From NCBI GenBank assembly GCA_902765225.1, contig CACWYV010000004.1, positions 62,001 to 126,000 on the forward strand: DNA of 64,000 nucleotides, read 5' to 3'. The stretch is from Candidatus Avelusimicrobium intestinale. Its GTDB lineage: Bacteria; Elusimicrobiota; Elusimicrobia; Elusimicrobiales; Elusimicrobiaceae. The translations under genes and the position numbers were made by a program. Of the stretch, positions 17,694 through 26,163 are shown piece by piece (position 1 is the first letter of the stretch; every line of letters begins with the position of its first letter). A model generated the notes under the pieces. The model was not told the origin of the DNA, did no database searches, and was given only the letters and a program-made list of their open reading frames with translations.

Positions 17694-17790
17694 CCTAAAA
17701 AATGGATTATAAATTATTTGCCGACGGGGAACGGAAAAACTAATCTTTTTTAAAGGGATTTAAAGGAAGGCGGGAAAAAGACATAAAAAA

Positions 17791-17815
17791 ACGGAACGCT
17801 TTTTAGACGTTCCGT
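17791..17815 (-). terminator. terminator after the second pilin gene
   Basis: On the minus strand the stem ACGGAACG / CGTTCCGT (17808-17815 with 17791-17798) is followed by six T residues. A second, imperfect hairpin lies at about 17823-17850. Confidence 0.85.
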
Positions 17816-17853
17816 TCAAAACCGATTCCCGAAGAATTTTCTCGGGGAATGTT

Positions 17854-18369
17854 TTAGATGTTACAGCGTTTCCAACTACCACTTTGTTGATGCGGGCTAG
17901 TGGCACTGGACATGGTACTGATGGCGCACGGCACTAAGTTAAAACATTCATCCATATCGGTAGTTTTGCAATAAATACGGTTAGTACCGTCCGACTCAAT
18001 GGAAAACAAAAAGTGCACATCATTCATACCGCCGCCTTCCCCATCCATTTTGAGGTAAAAGACGGAGGCATTTTGAACGACGAGTCCGTTGTTAGGAATT
18101 TTAAAATTCTTGAAATTAAACGTGGTGCTTCCCTCTCTGGTAATCGTAGGAAACCGGATACGTAACTTGTTTGCATCGTTGGTGTATTGGCGGGTTTCCA
18201 TAAAATACAATTTTTCCGCCTCCAGGAATTTTTTACCGATTTGCCACGCTTCCGCCGCGCGGGCACGCCGCACGGATTTTTGGTACTGCGGCAACGCTAC
18301 ACCGGCCAAAATGCCGATGATCAACACAACTACTAATAATTCAATTAAGGTAAACCCTTTCCGGTTCAT
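17854..18369 (-). CDS. type IV pilin-like protein
   Basis: The product begins MNRKGFTLIELLVVVLIIGIL, a PilD-type leader with cleavage expected after Gly5, followed by PQYQKSVRRARAAEAWQIGK and a globular domain of about 130 residues with a C-terminal Cys pair (CNLVPC-like region and a final CNI). The mature N-terminal helix is nearly the same as in the other two pilins of the window while the globular parts differ. 171 residues. GAGGAG precedes the chosen ATG. A promoter TTGAAT-17 nt-TACAAT lies about 50 nt upstream. The gene is monocistronic, with a terminator at 17791-17815. Confidence 0.9.
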   Translation of the reverse strand: MNRKGFTLIELLVVVLIIGILAGVALPQYQKSVRRARAAEAWQIGKKFLEAEKLYFMETRQYTNDANKLRIRFPTITREGSTTFNFKNFKIPNNGLVVQNASVFYLKMDGEGGGMNDVHFLFSIESDGTNRIYCKTTDMDECFNLVPCAISTMSSATSPHQQSGSWKRCNI

Positions 18370-18514
18370 ATATTTTCTCCTCATGTAAAGAATCAGACAC
18401 TTTTATTGTACTTAAAAATCAACGGATATTCAAATAATTTATTTAGTATGTCGGAAAAATACGCGGCCGGCAGTTGTTTCTGCCGGCCGGAATTACGTCC
18501 AGAAAGGCAAGGAA

Positions 18515-19378
18515 TTACCGGGCCTCGTGAAAGATGTGGCTAAAAGAGAACGAAACCCCTATGTATACATTTTCTCCGCGCGGGCCCACATATTTGCCCT
18601 GAGCGGTATAATAGCTGATAAACGGCGCCGCGTACAAGTTTTTGTACAGTTGTACATCCAAACGGGCATTGGTTTCAAATTCCCAATCCAAATCGGTGGA
18701 GTGTTTTTCGGTGGTGCTGAGGTACTTGCGGTACAAGGCATCCCATTTAAAAGAAACTCCTTCCCGGACAGGCAACTCCAATTTGAATCCGGTTTCCCAA
18801 GCCAGTTTGGAAGCATACGGTTCATACGTAAAATCACGTTCGCCGACCAAGGCGGTATATAAGCTTTTGAGGTATTTCCCTTCAAATAATTTACCGCCCG
18901 CCATGGCACGTACGATGCGTTTGCGGGGGGCCAGGTCGGGTTTGGTGAATTCCGTCTCGTAACCGAGACTGGCAAACGGACCAGCTTCAAAGCCGCCTAA
19001 AAAATCTTCCACATGCCAAATGCGTTGGGTATAACCGGTGGTAAATAAAATTTTATCGGCGTTTTCGTTGGTTAAGCGATCACCGGTAACAGGTCTGATT
19101 TTAGTACGCCCGTAATCCATCGTTAATTCATTATTCCACAAAAAATGTTCGGCGTGGTAGTCTGCGATGGAATCCCAATGGCCGCGCACGGTGGTTTGCG
19201 AATCGGACGTTAAGCGTGCATCGGAAAACCCAAGGTACGCATCGGCATTTTTAACCTCGGTGGAAGTAATATCCAACGCGAGCTTTTTCAATTCTACCTG
19301 CCAGCCCTGTTTGCCGTCTTGGGCGAAAGCAGTAGCGGCGCACAAAGCGCATACAGCGGTTAATACTAGTTTTTTCAT
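18515..19378 (-). CDS. secreted beta-barrel protein, probably outer membrane
   Basis: The start at 19378 follows CCAGGAGTC and gives a classical signal peptide (KKLVLTAVCALCAATAFAQ, cut after AFA). The rest is rich in alternating polar and aromatic strands such as HFLWNNELTMDYGRTKIRP and AAPFISYYTAQGKYVG, and the chain ends in an amphipathic strand (VYIGVSFSFSHIF). This suggests a barrel of about 12 strands, like DUF3078- or DUF481-type outer-membrane proteins, but I cannot name the family with certainty. 287 residues, flanked by a pilin and the adenylate-forming enzyme, each on its own transcript. Confidence 0.7.
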   Translation of the reverse strand: MKKLVLTAVCALCAATAFAQDGKQGWQVELKKLALDITSTEVKNADAYLGFSDARLTSDSQTTVRGHWDSIADYHAEHFLWNNELTMDYGRTKIRPVTGDRLTNENADKILFTTGYTQRIWHVEDFLGGFEAGPFASLGYETEFTKPDLAPRKRIVRAMAGGKLFEGKYLKSLYTALVGERDFTYEPYASKLAWETGFKLELPVREGVSFKWDALYRKYLSTTEKHSTDLDWEFETNARLDVQLYKNLYAAPFISYYTAQGKYVGPRGENVYIGVSFSFSHIFHEAR

Positions 19379-19519
19379 AAGACTCCTGGAAAGAAAAATA
19401 AAGACCACCCGGTGGGTAATCTTACTTATTATTGTAGCGGATTTGGAGACTCTCTTCAACCGGCCCGTAAAAATCCCCGCCGTTGAGCGGGGATAAAAAA
19501 AGAAATACAGGGGGGATGA

Positions 19520-20653
19520 TTACCAATCATAATCTTGTTCCGTAGCGGAAACCGGAAGTTTTTCTCCGAATGTAAACGCACGCGGCATTTCCTGCAGACT
19601 GAGGCGTCTGGCCAAAAAAGTGCGCAAGATACCCAAGTGTTGTTGGGTATATCCGTCATTAAATACAATAAAGGCCTTGAGCCGTCCGCCTTCCTCGGGG
19701 CGCATCATACGCACGCGGCAGGCTTTGACGGCCGGGTGAGAAGAAATAATCTGTTCCACTTGTTTGGGATAAACGTTAATTCCGGCTACGGGTACGCACG
19801 TGTCCTGGCGGGTGATGGGATAAAAAGCGCGGTCATTTTCCATAGATACCATATCCGGTAAGGTAAGCCAATTTCCGCCGCTTTTTCGCCGGATTAGCGG
19901 AGTTTTATTTCGCAGATTAATATCCCAAAATTGGAAAACTTCAAACGGCATCCCGGCGTGTGTACGCCAGGCGATGGCTCCCGTTGGACCGGAGCCGTAA
20001 ATTTCCGTAAATCGTGCGGCGCCGCAAATTTTTAAACCGGTGATGGTTTCATCTTTACACGGGGCGGTGGAAGAAAGGACGTGTACTCCGCGCGGAAATT
20101 GGTTATCGCAACGCAGCCAATAATTCCAAAACAAAGGTACACTCACCAGTAAATCTCCTTCTTGCAGTAAATTATTCCACGATTGTGCAGGCAAAGCCGG
20201 CCGGGTAATGACCGGTACCTCTAAAATATGAGGTAACATCATGGTAAATGTAAAACCATACCAATGTGTGGACGGTACTAGCGATACAATGCGTTTAATA
20301 CCTTGAAACAGATGGGATACGCCGCGGGCTTCCTCGCGCAACATAGCTGCCGTATGCAGACAGGGCCTGGGTTGAGCGGTGGTTCCGGCTGTAAAAAAAG
20401 TGAGGTGTCGGTTTTTTAAAAAAGAAGCGTAGGCGTAGTCTACCATTAACGCAAAGGAGGAAAATATCCGCGAATCGTAGCCAAATAACACGGCGGCTTT
20501 CTGGCTGGCGGCTTGTTTGATGTCGGAGGGAATCCGTTGCCACAGATCACTAATGGTATTATCAAACACAGCTAAGGCTTCCGGTTGGCGGCGGGCCAAT
20601 TCCGTACGGAACAAATCGCTAATCAAACGGATGACGTCGTTACGATTTAGCAT
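19520..20653 (-). CDS. short adenylate-forming (acyl-CoA synthetase-like) enzyme with altered C-terminus
   Basis: The ANL-superfamily ATP loop appears as FTAGTTAQPRP near residue 85 and the second motif as EIYGSGPTGAIAWR near 220. A conserved-looking Asp/Arg region (LTLPDMVS, YPITRQDT) follows. The chain is only 377 residues against about 500 for normal family members, because the N-terminal lobe is very short. The C-terminal A10 motif that should carry the catalytic Lys (PxxxxGK) reads LPVSATEQDYDW, so the Lys is replaced by Gln and the protein ends there. It may adenylate but not finish the usual thioester step, or act on an unusual substrate. It has a long structured leader. Confidence 0.7.
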   Translation of the reverse strand: MLNRNDVIRLISDLFRTELARRQPEALAVFDNTISDLWQRIPSDIKQAASQKAAVLFGYDSRIFSSFALMVDYAYASFLKNRHLTFFTAGTTAQPRPCLHTAAMLREEARGVSHLFQGIKRIVSLVPSTHWYGFTFTMMLPHILEVPVITRPALPAQSWNNLLQEGDLLVSVPLFWNYWLRCDNQFPRGVHVLSSTAPCKDETITGLKICGAARFTEIYGSGPTGAIAWRTHAGMPFEVFQFWDINLRNKTPLIRRKSGGNWLTLPDMVSMENDRAFYPITRQDTCVPVAGINVYPKQVEQIISSHPAVKACRVRMMRPEEGGRLKAFIVFNDGYTQQHLGILRTFLARRLSLQEMPRAFTFGEKLPVSATEQDYDW

Positions 20654-20830
20654 ATTTCCCCTGCGGCGCAGGAGAAGAGGAAATAATGCTTGGAACGGCT
20701 ACCGCACCGACCAAGTGCGGCTGCGAACTGACCGGTTCGCGGGCTGCTGGTTTGAAGCATGAGACCTCTCCTATCACACCCAAAAAATTTAGTGACCAAA
20801 GGACGCCGGGCTAAACAACTCCCCGACATA
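20654..20830 (-). promoter_or_regulatory. structured 5' leader, riboswitch-like
   Basis: On the minus strand, ATGCTT (20755-20760) pairs with AAGCAT (20686-20691) around two 6-bp hairpins: GCGAAC/GTTCGC (20723-20740) and CCGCAC/GTGCGG (20702-20720). Both loops contain GGTC. GGAGAGG just 5' of the outer stem can pair with CCTCTTCTCC just 3' of it. That same CTCC can instead pair with GCAGGGG (20658-20674), the ribosome binding site of the adenylate-forming enzyme. The two pairings exclude each other, as in a translational switch. I do not recognise the ligand class. Confidence 0.5.
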
Positions 20831-20833
20831 AGT

Positions 20834-20862
20834 ATTGTATACAAATTTTAGCTTTCCGTCCA
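20834..20862 (-). promoter_or_regulatory. promoter of the adenylate-forming gene
   Basis: On the minus strand TGGACG (20857-20862), a 17-nt spacer and TACAAT (20834-20839). Transcription would start near 20828, giving a leader of about 175 nt. Confidence 0.5.
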
Positions 20863-20950
20863 GTACTTTTTGATTTCTATAGGACGTAACGGTTTGTAAA
20901 GCCGCTATAAATAACATAAAATATAAATATAAACCCGAGGAGACAACCGC

Positions 20951-21010
20951 TTGTCCGGCAATAGCCAAGTCTACGCAATATATGCATTTAAAAGCGCCTC
21001 ATTTGAGTAA
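20951..21010 (+). CDS. possible 19-codon upstream ORF overlapping the MFS start
   Basis: GAGGAG at 20937-20942 lies 8 nt before TTG at 20951, which opens a 19-residue frame ending at TAA 21008-21010, 29 nt inside the MFS gene in another frame. The MFS ATG itself has no ribosome binding site nearby. This could be a leader peptide with translational coupling, or chance. Confidence 0.25.
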   Translation: MSGNSQVYAIYAFKSASFE

Positions 21011-22364
21011 AAAGTGGATGATATTTTCCGTAACGGCCAACGGGACGTTTATGGCTACCTTGTCCGCCGGAATTGTGAATATCGCCTTGCCTACGATGTC
21101 TGAGCAGTTTGGCGTATCGCTGGAAAGCATTCAATTGGTGGTCAGTTTGTATCTGTTGGTATTAACCTGTTTATTACCTGTATTTGGTAAACTAAGCGAT
21201 ATTTACAGCCGCAAGTGGATGTATTTGGGCGGATTTATTACTTTTGGTGCGGGGGCTTTGTTTGTGGCGTTATCCCACTCGCTGACGGCTATGTTGCTGG
21301 CCCGGGCGGTGCAAGGAGTGGGTTCTTCTGCCATGATGGGCACTTCGCAAGCATTGATTGCCCAAGTATTTCACGGAAACTCACGCGGTAAAGCCTTTGG
21401 AGCGATTGGAGCCGTTGTGGCGTGCGGGTCGCTGGCGGGGCCGGCTATCGGTGGGGCCTTGGTACAGGCGTGGGGGTGGCGGTCCATTTTTTGGCTGACG
21501 ATTCCCATTTGTATCTTGGGGGTATGGCGGGGGATTTATTTAATTCCGCGTTTCAAAGCAGTTAAGAAAGTCAAAATGGATTATGTCGGCGCGGCATATT
21601 TTTTTGGGATGAGTTTTGCGTTTCTTTACGCACTGAATACGGCGGCCGATAAGGGATGGGCGAACCCGTTTATTTTGGGAATGTTCGGTTTGTCCGTTGT
21701 TCTCTTTTACTTTTTTTTCCGGCGCGAGCAAACCAGCAAATACCCTTTTATCGGGTTTTCTATTTTTAAAATACGGGCTATTTCCTACGGCTATTTGGTA
21801 GCCGTGTTGGGGTTTACGGCCTTGTTTACCAATTCGGTACTCTTGCCGTTTTATTTAGCCGACATCATGCACTTAGACCCGATTCATATTGGGCTTCTCG
21901 TACTACCTTTTCCCATCACGTTGGCCGCGGCATCTACGGTGTCGGGCGTACTGTGTTCCCGGTGGCCGGCCCGGATTATTACGACAGTGGGTTTCGTTTT
22001 TTTGTTAATTTCTACGTTGATGTTTGCGTTTATGGACGTTTCGCCCAGTTTCTCGTACATTGTGTTGGCCCAGTTAATTATGGGAGTAGGAAGCGGAACC
22101 TTTCAGGTGCCCAATAATACAACGGTCATCAGTGCTTCCCCCAAGGGGAAATTAGGTGTGGTGGCCAGCGTCAACGCATTGGCGCGTAATGCGGGAACCA
22201 TTTTGGGCATTGCACTCTCAGTGGCGGTTTGCGTGGGCATACAACACGGGTTGGAAATGCATGGTATGCTTCATGCACCGGCGTTTATCTGGGGATACCG
22301 GGCAGCTATGTTGTTGGGCGCACTGTGTTCGGTGGCGGGGGGAATAATTTCTTTCCGAAGGTAA
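20982..22364 (+). CDS. MFS drug/metabolite exporter, DHA2 (EmrB/QacA-like) type
   Basis: This 460-residue inner-membrane protein has about 14 hydrophobic segments. The DHA family signatures include ATLSAGIVNIALPTM in TM1, the loop 2-3 motif GKLSDIYSRKWMYLGG, motif B LLARAVQGVGSSAMMG and motif C GPAIGGALVQAWGWRSIFW. Family members are proton-driven exporters of drugs or small metabolites; the substrate here is unknown. It is divergent from the adenylate-forming gene across a 328-bp region holding the leader described above and an AT-rich plus-strand promoter area. The ATG at 20982 lacks a Shine-Dalgarno; the in-frame ATG about 14 codons later is an alternative. Confidence 0.85.
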   Translation: MHLKAPHLSKKWMIFSVTANGTFMATLSAGIVNIALPTMSEQFGVSLESIQLVVSLYLLVLTCLLPVFGKLSDIYSRKWMYLGGFITFGAGALFVALSHSLTAMLLARAVQGVGSSAMMGTSQALIAQVFHGNSRGKAFGAIGAVVACGSLAGPAIGGALVQAWGWRSIFWLTIPICILGVWRGIYLIPRFKAVKKVKMDYVGAAYFFGMSFAFLYALNTAADKGWANPFILGMFGLSVVLFYFFFRREQTSKYPFIGFSIFKIRAISYGYLVAVLGFTALFTNSVLLPFYLADIMHLDPIHIGLLVLPFPITLAAASTVSGVLCSRWPARIITTVGFVFLLISTLMFAFMDVSPSFSYIVLAQLIMGVGSGTFQVPNNTTVISASPKGKLGVVASVNALARNAGTILGIALSVAVCVGIQHGLEMHGMLHAPAFIWGYRAAMLLGALCSVAGGIISFRR

Positions 22365-22366
22365 TT

Positions 22367-23317
22367 TTATTTCACTTGCCACAAGCGGCGGAGCCCTTCT
22401 TCCAGTGAGACGGTTGGCAAAAATCCGATTTCTTTTATTTTAGTAAGATTGGCCGCAGACAAGGGAACATCTCCCGGCCGGGCCGGGCCGAATTGCCTTT
22501 CCAGTTTTTTTCCGGTTATTTTTTCCAGTGAGTCGGCCAACTCCAACAAAGAATACGCTTTCCCGCCCGATACGTTATATACTTCACCGTTTTTTCCATG
22601 GGCGGCAACAAGCAGATTGGCCGTTACTACGTCTTCTACAAATACAAAATCGCGTTGTTGAGTACCGTCCCCGTAAATGGATAGCGGGCGGTTTTCCCGC
22701 GCGGCCTGCAGGAACGCAGCGATTACGGCTGCGTAGGCCGCTTGTGGGTTTTGCCCGGGACCGAATACATTAAAACGGCGCACGATTACCGTGGGCAGAC
22801 CGAATACTTCGGTGTAGTGGCGGCATAATTTTTCGCCCAGGTATTTGGATAGAGCATACGGGGATTGAAAATCAAGGGGGGCTGTTTCCGCATAAGGCAG
22901 ATCGGTCCCGTTTCCGTACACGGCACTGGAAGAAGCAAAGACTACTTTTTTTACGCCGCATAACCGAGCGGCTTCCAATACATTTTCCGTACCGTTGACA
23001 TTGATTTGGTAGGTGTGTTGCGGATTACGTACGGAATTCGCTACCGATACCTGGGCGGCTTCGTGCAAAACGATATCGGCCCCTTGTAGGGCGCTACACA
23101 CGTCGTTTAAATGGCATACATCTGCCTGTATGAACCGAATTTTATCTTGAACCTCGCGCAAATTATCCAAGGTCCCGTTGGATAAATCATCCAATACCGT
23201 GACCCGGTGGCCACGTTGAACCAGTTCGCGCACCAGGTGCGAGCCGATAAATCCGGCTCCGCCGGTAACCGCCCAGCACAAAGGCGAGGGGAAAATATCA
23301 TTTTTGACAAGCGTCAT
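22367..23317 (-). CDS. NAD-dependent sugar epimerase, UDP-glucose 4-epimerase-like
   Basis: This extended SDR enzyme carries the NAD-binding [13 protein letters not shown] near residue 17, an Asp-ended second strand (VLDDLSNG), ASSSAVYG with the active Ser near 115, and the catalytic YxxxK as [10 protein letters not shown] near 140. Sequences of this type interconvert UDP-glucose/galactose or their N-acetyl forms, or make related nucleotide sugars for LPS. The start at 23317 was chosen because a strong promoter lies directly upstream, and the ATG is only 7 nt beyond its -10 box, so the mRNA is probably leaderless. It is divergent from rmlA; the -35 boxes of the two promoters nearly touch. Confidence 0.87.
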   Translation of the reverse strand: MTLVKNDIFPSPLCWAVTGGAGFIGSHLVRELVQRGHRVTVLDDLSNGTLDNLREVQDKIRFIQADVCHLNDVCSALQGADIVLHEAAQVSVANSVRNPQHTYQINVNGTENVLEAARLCGVKKVVFASSSAVYGNGTDLPYAETAPLDFQSPYALSKYLGEKLCRHYTEVFGLPTVIVRRFNVFGPGQNPQAAYAAVIAAFLQAARENRPLSIYGDGTQQRDFVFVEDVVTANLLVAAHGKNGEVYNVSGGKAYSLLELADSLEKITGKKLERQFGPARPGDVPLSAANLTKIKEIGFLPTVSLEEGLRRLWQVK

Positions 23318-23324
23318 CTTGTAT

Positions 23325-23353
23325 ATTATACTGCATTTTTGGGGGGCGGCCAA
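23325..23353 (-). promoter_or_regulatory. strong promoter of the epimerase gene, leaderless arrangement
   Basis: On the minus strand TTGGCC (23348-23353), a 17-nt spacer and the consensus TATAAT (23325-23330). The ATG begins 7 nt after the -10 box, where transcription itself is expected to start. Confidence 0.7.
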
Positions 23354-23354
23354 C

Positions 23355-23384
23355 TGTACATACAGGGTTTAAAATGAGTATAAT
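23355..23384 (+). promoter_or_regulatory. promoter of rmlA
   Basis: TGTACA (23355-23360), an 18-nt spacer and TATAAT (23379-23384), followed by a normal leader with AGGAGAG before the ATG at 23416. Confidence 0.6.
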
Positions 23385-23415
23385 AAAAGCAACAGACACT
23401 TTTAGGAGAGAACGC

Positions 23416-24285
23416 ATGAAAGGAATTATTTTAGCCGGTGGTGCCGGAACGCGGTTGTATCCCGCTTCTCGTCCGATTTCCAAAATCTTGCTACCGGTGT
23501 ATGATAAGCCTATGATTTATTATCCGCTTTCTGTGTTGATGCAAGCGGGTTTGCGTGAAATTTTAATTATCACTAATCCGGAAGATGATGCAAATTTCCA
23601 AAAATTATTGGGTGATGGACGGCGGTGGGGGATACAAATTTCTTACAAAATGCAATACGTCAAACGCGGGATTGCCGATGCGTTTGTGTTGGGGGAAGAT
23701 TTTATCGGAAAAGACGGTTGTGCCTTAATTTTGGGGGACAACTTGTTTTACGGAAATGGGTTTGACCGGCTTTTAAAGGCCGCGCGTCTGCGTAAAACGG
23801 GGGCTACGGTATTTGCGTACGAAGTGGCCGATCCGCAACGTTTCGGGGTGGTAGAGTTTGACGAAAACCGACGGGCTCTTTCTATAGAGGAAAAACCGCC
23901 ACAGCCCAAAAGCCGTTTTGCCGTGACAGGGCTTTACTTTTACGATAACAAAGTAGTGGAATATGCCAAACAACTCAAACCTTCGGCCCGGGGCGAATTG
24001 GAAATTACCGATTTGAACAAAATGTATTTGCAAGCAGGAAAACTGCACGTAACCACATTAGAACGCGGTTTTGCGTGGTTGGATACCGGCACGCACGAAG
24101 CGGTATTGCAGGCCGCTAACTTTGTGCGCAGTATGCAGATTAACCAGGGGCTGGAAATTGCTTGTCTGGAAGAAATTGCCCTCAAGCAAGGGTTTATTAC
24201 TCCGCTGGAACTGCAAACGCAGTTGGTAGGCCAACCTGATAACATCTACTACAATTTCGTGCGGGAATTAGTCAACGGAAAATAA
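23416..24285 (+). CDS. rmlA: glucose-1-phosphate thymidylyltransferase RmlA/RfbA
   Basis: RmlA makes dTDP-glucose from glucose-1-phosphate and dTTP, the first step toward dTDP-rhamnose and other deoxysugars for surface polysaccharide. The N-terminal loop [21 protein letters not shown] is nearly intact, and the catalytic Asp lies in [13 protein letters not shown] near residue 110. [16 protein letters not shown]-like and [11 protein letters not shown] regions match, as does [20 protein letters not shown] near 220. It has 289 residues, full length. The start at 23416 follows AGGAGAG. The other dTDP-rhamnose genes (rmlBCD) are not adjacent. Confidence 0.95.
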   Translation: MKGIILAGGAGTRLYPASRPISKILLPVYDKPMIYYPLSVLMQAGLREILIITNPEDDANFQKLLGDGRRWGIQISYKMQYVKRGIADAFVLGEDFIGKDGCALILGDNLFYGNGFDRLLKAARLRKTGATVFAYEVADPQRFGVVEFDENRRALSIEEKPPQPKSRFAVTGLYFYDNKVVEYAKQLKPSARGELEITDLNKMYLQAGKLHVTTLERGFAWLDTGTHEAVLQAANFVRSMQINQGLEIACLEEIALKQGFITPLELQTQLVGQPDNIYYNFVRELVNGK

Positions 24286-24305
24286 AAAATTTATCTGTAG
24301 AGAAT

Positions 24306-24326
24306 CCGCCCGAAGTGGCGGCTTTT
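24306..24326 (+). terminator. terminator after rmlA
   Basis: CCGCC (24306-24310) pairs with GGCGG (24317-24321), followed by CTTTTT. Confidence 0.7.
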
Positions 24327-24339
24327 TAAATGGGTAATA

Positions 24340-24861
24340 TTATTTGATTTCGCAACCAGAACTGGCACTGCCCCACACTTGTGTTAACGTATTCGTTTTA
24401 CAAAGCGTTTTGCACAGTTGGGCCGATCGGGAAGTATCGTTATTAACGCCCGTATTGCAAGTAAGGCCGCGAGTTCTAAATACGGCACTACCATTACCGT
24501 TTCGGAAAGTCAGGGAAATCATATAATTGTTAAACCGGGATGAATTCCTGCGTATAGCCCCAATGTAAACAGAATTGTGTTTAAAAATCCTAAATTCCGG
24601 AAGGTCTGTGATTTCCACGTCTAATGCTTCATTGAGTGTGTCTAAATTGGATTCGTGGTCGGGATCGGGGTAAGCACCGTTAGCCATGTAATATCGCTCA
24701 GCCGCTTCCGTCAAGGCCTTAACGGCTACCACAGCTTTCATAGCGCGGGCTTTTTCAACGGCCATTTCGTATTTCGGCACCGCCAACGCCGCCAAAATAC
24801 CAATGATGAGTACCACCACCAATAATTCAATGAGCGTAAACCCTTTTCTTTCCTTTTTCAT
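24340..24861 (-). CDS. type IV pilin-like protein
   Basis: This 173-residue protein opens with MKKERKGFTLIELLVVVLII, so prepilin cleavage is expected after Gly7. The signature helix continues IGILAALAVPKYEMAVEKARA. The globular part contains a Cys pair spaced for a C-terminal disulfide loop (LCKTLCK and a final C). It resembles the pilin at 13.6 kb most closely in the helix region (AVEKARA against AIEKARA). A convergent rmlA lies downstream; the hairpin at 24306-24321 may also stop this transcript. Confidence 0.9.
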   Translation of the reverse strand: MKKERKGFTLIELLVVVLIIGILAALAVPKYEMAVEKARAMKAVVAVKALTEAAERYYMANGAYPDPDHESNLDTLNEALDVEITDLPEFRIFKHNSVYIGAIRRNSSRFNNYMISLTFRNGNGSAVFRTRGLTCNTGVNNDTSRSAQLCKTLCKTNTLTQVWGSASSGCEIK

Positions 24862-24929
24862 GAAGAACCCCTTTTCCGTATGGTATCAAAAACCGCGCAG
24901 GCAGCGCAAGTTTTATACCCGCTAAAAAA

Positions 24930-24961
24930 CCCGGCCCCAAACAAATCTGTTTGGGGCCGGG
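24930..24961 (-). terminator. strong terminator after rubrerythrin
   Basis: A perfect 14-bp stem (24930-24943 with 24948-24961, sequence CCCGGCCCCAAACA on the plus strand) has a 4-nt loop and is followed on the minus strand by TTTTTTAG. Confidence 0.93.
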
Positions 24962-24994
24962 TGCGCTAACGAAAGATAACTAAGCCGCTACTTA

Positions 24995-25534
24995 TTAATA
25001 ATTTTCTGCGCGGACCATGAAGTAGGCCTGCGGATGGTTGCACACCGGGCAGACTTCCGGAGCTTTTTCGCCAATGACCACGTGGCCGCAGTTGGCACAT
25101 TCCCACATCACAATACCGGCTTTTTTGAACACGGCATTTGTTTCCACATTTTTGAGCAATTTGCGGTAGCGTTCTTCGTGCATTTTTTCAATCTTGCCTA
25201 CGGCTTCAAACATATAGGCCAGTTTGTCAAAACCTTCTTCTTTGGCTTCTTTGGCAAATTGGGCATACATATCGGTCCATTCGTAGTTTTCGCCGTTAGC
25301 CGCGTCTAACAGGTTGTCCGTGGTGGCGGGAATGGTATCACCGTGCAAGGCCTTGAACCACAATTTGGCGTGTTCTTTTTCGTTATTGGCGGTTTCTTCA
25401 AAAATTTTGGCAATTTGAACAAACCCTTCTTTTTTGGCTTTGGAGGCGTAATACGTATATTTGTTGCGGGCTTGGGATTCCCCGGCAAACGCCGTCAGTA
25501 AGTTTTTTTCGGTTTTTGATCCTTTCAGTTCCAT
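24995..25534 (-). CDS. rbr: rubrerythrin
   Basis: Rubrerythrin is a cytoplasmic non-heme iron peroxidase that removes hydrogen peroxide in anaerobes. The N-terminal four-helix ferritin-like domain shows the diiron ligands in [33 protein letters not shown] and [16 protein letters not shown]. The C-terminal rubredoxin domain has the two Cys pairs CANCGH and CPVCNH near residues 147 and 164. It has 179 residues, the usual form. It follows the PerR-like gene by 39 nt on the same strand, so it is probably under its control. Ribosome binding site GGAGATAAC. Confidence 0.96.
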   Translation of the reverse strand: MELKGSKTEKNLLTAFAGESQARNKYTYYASKAKKEGFVQIAKIFEETANNEKEHAKLWFKALHGDTIPATTDNLLDAANGENYEWTDMYAQFAKEAKEEGFDKLAYMFEAVGKIEKMHEERYRKLLKNVETNAVFKKAGIVMWECANCGHVVIGEKAPEVCPVCNHPQAYFMVRAENY

Positions 25535-25573
25535 GTGTTATCTCCTTAATATATACTCAAAAAATCCGGTGGG

Positions 25574-26023
25574 CTAATGGCGGCACCGGTTACAAATTCC
25601 TTTAAATTGGATATTGACGCGCTGGGTTTTTCCGCAAGCAAGCGGACCTGTTTGAATATGACAGGGAATTTCCGGCGGGAAAATATCGTACACTTCTCCG
25701 CAGATATTGCAAATAAAATGGGCGTGCGACCGCATATCTGCATCAAAACGTTCCTTTTCCGGCGTGCCAACACGTACCAATAAGCCCATCTGTTCTAACG
25801 CGGCTAACGTGCGGTACACAGTATCTAACGAAAGATTGGACGTTTGTTTTCGTACCGTTTTCCATACGGATTCTGCGCTCGGGTGTTGCCGTGAAACAGC
25901 CACCGTCCGGAAAATTGCCCGGCGCTGTTGCGTCACCCGCAAACCACGGCGGCGGCAAGCGGTTTCAAAATCCGCCAGCCGACGGGCTATTTCTTGGGAA
26001 GTAGGAACAGTTTCCGGTTGCAT
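25574..26023 (-). CDS. perR: Fur-family regulator, PerR-like
   Basis: A winged-helix DNA-binding domain (residues about 20-85, LSLDTVYRTLAALEQMGLL) is followed by a metal-binding dimerization domain with RFDADMRSHAHFICNICGEVYDI. Aligned with Bacillus PerR, the five regulatory metal ligands are all present: His in HPSAESVW, Asp in RFDAD, the HAH pair, and Asp (not the Glu of Fur) eleven residues after the second His. Structural zinc sites are CNIC and CNRC. This pattern plus the downstream rubrerythrin supports peroxide sensing rather than iron sensing. 149 residues. Confidence 0.85.
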   Translation of the reverse strand: MQPETVPTSQEIARRLADFETACRRRGLRVTQQRRAIFRTVAVSRQHPSAESVWKTVRKQTSNLSLDTVYRTLAALEQMGLLVRVGTPEKERFDADMRSHAHFICNICGEVYDIFPPEIPCHIQTGPLACGKTQRVNIQFKGICNRCRH

Positions 26024-26163
26024 GGTTTTTATCCGTAATCTTTCCTAAAAGTATATCATATTTTCCGGCAGACAAGGCCGTTTTTTTGCTATACTGCAAA
26101 GTAGTTGTATTTATAATTTGGAAAGGGTCGCTTTTTTGTTATAATAAAAACAGGAAGAGTATT

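Noticed and set aside
20702-20760. tRNA-like T-arm (GGTTCGCGGGC) at about 20734
   Set aside because: No acceptor stem, anticodon arm or CCA end can be formed around it; the pairing fits the leader structure instead.
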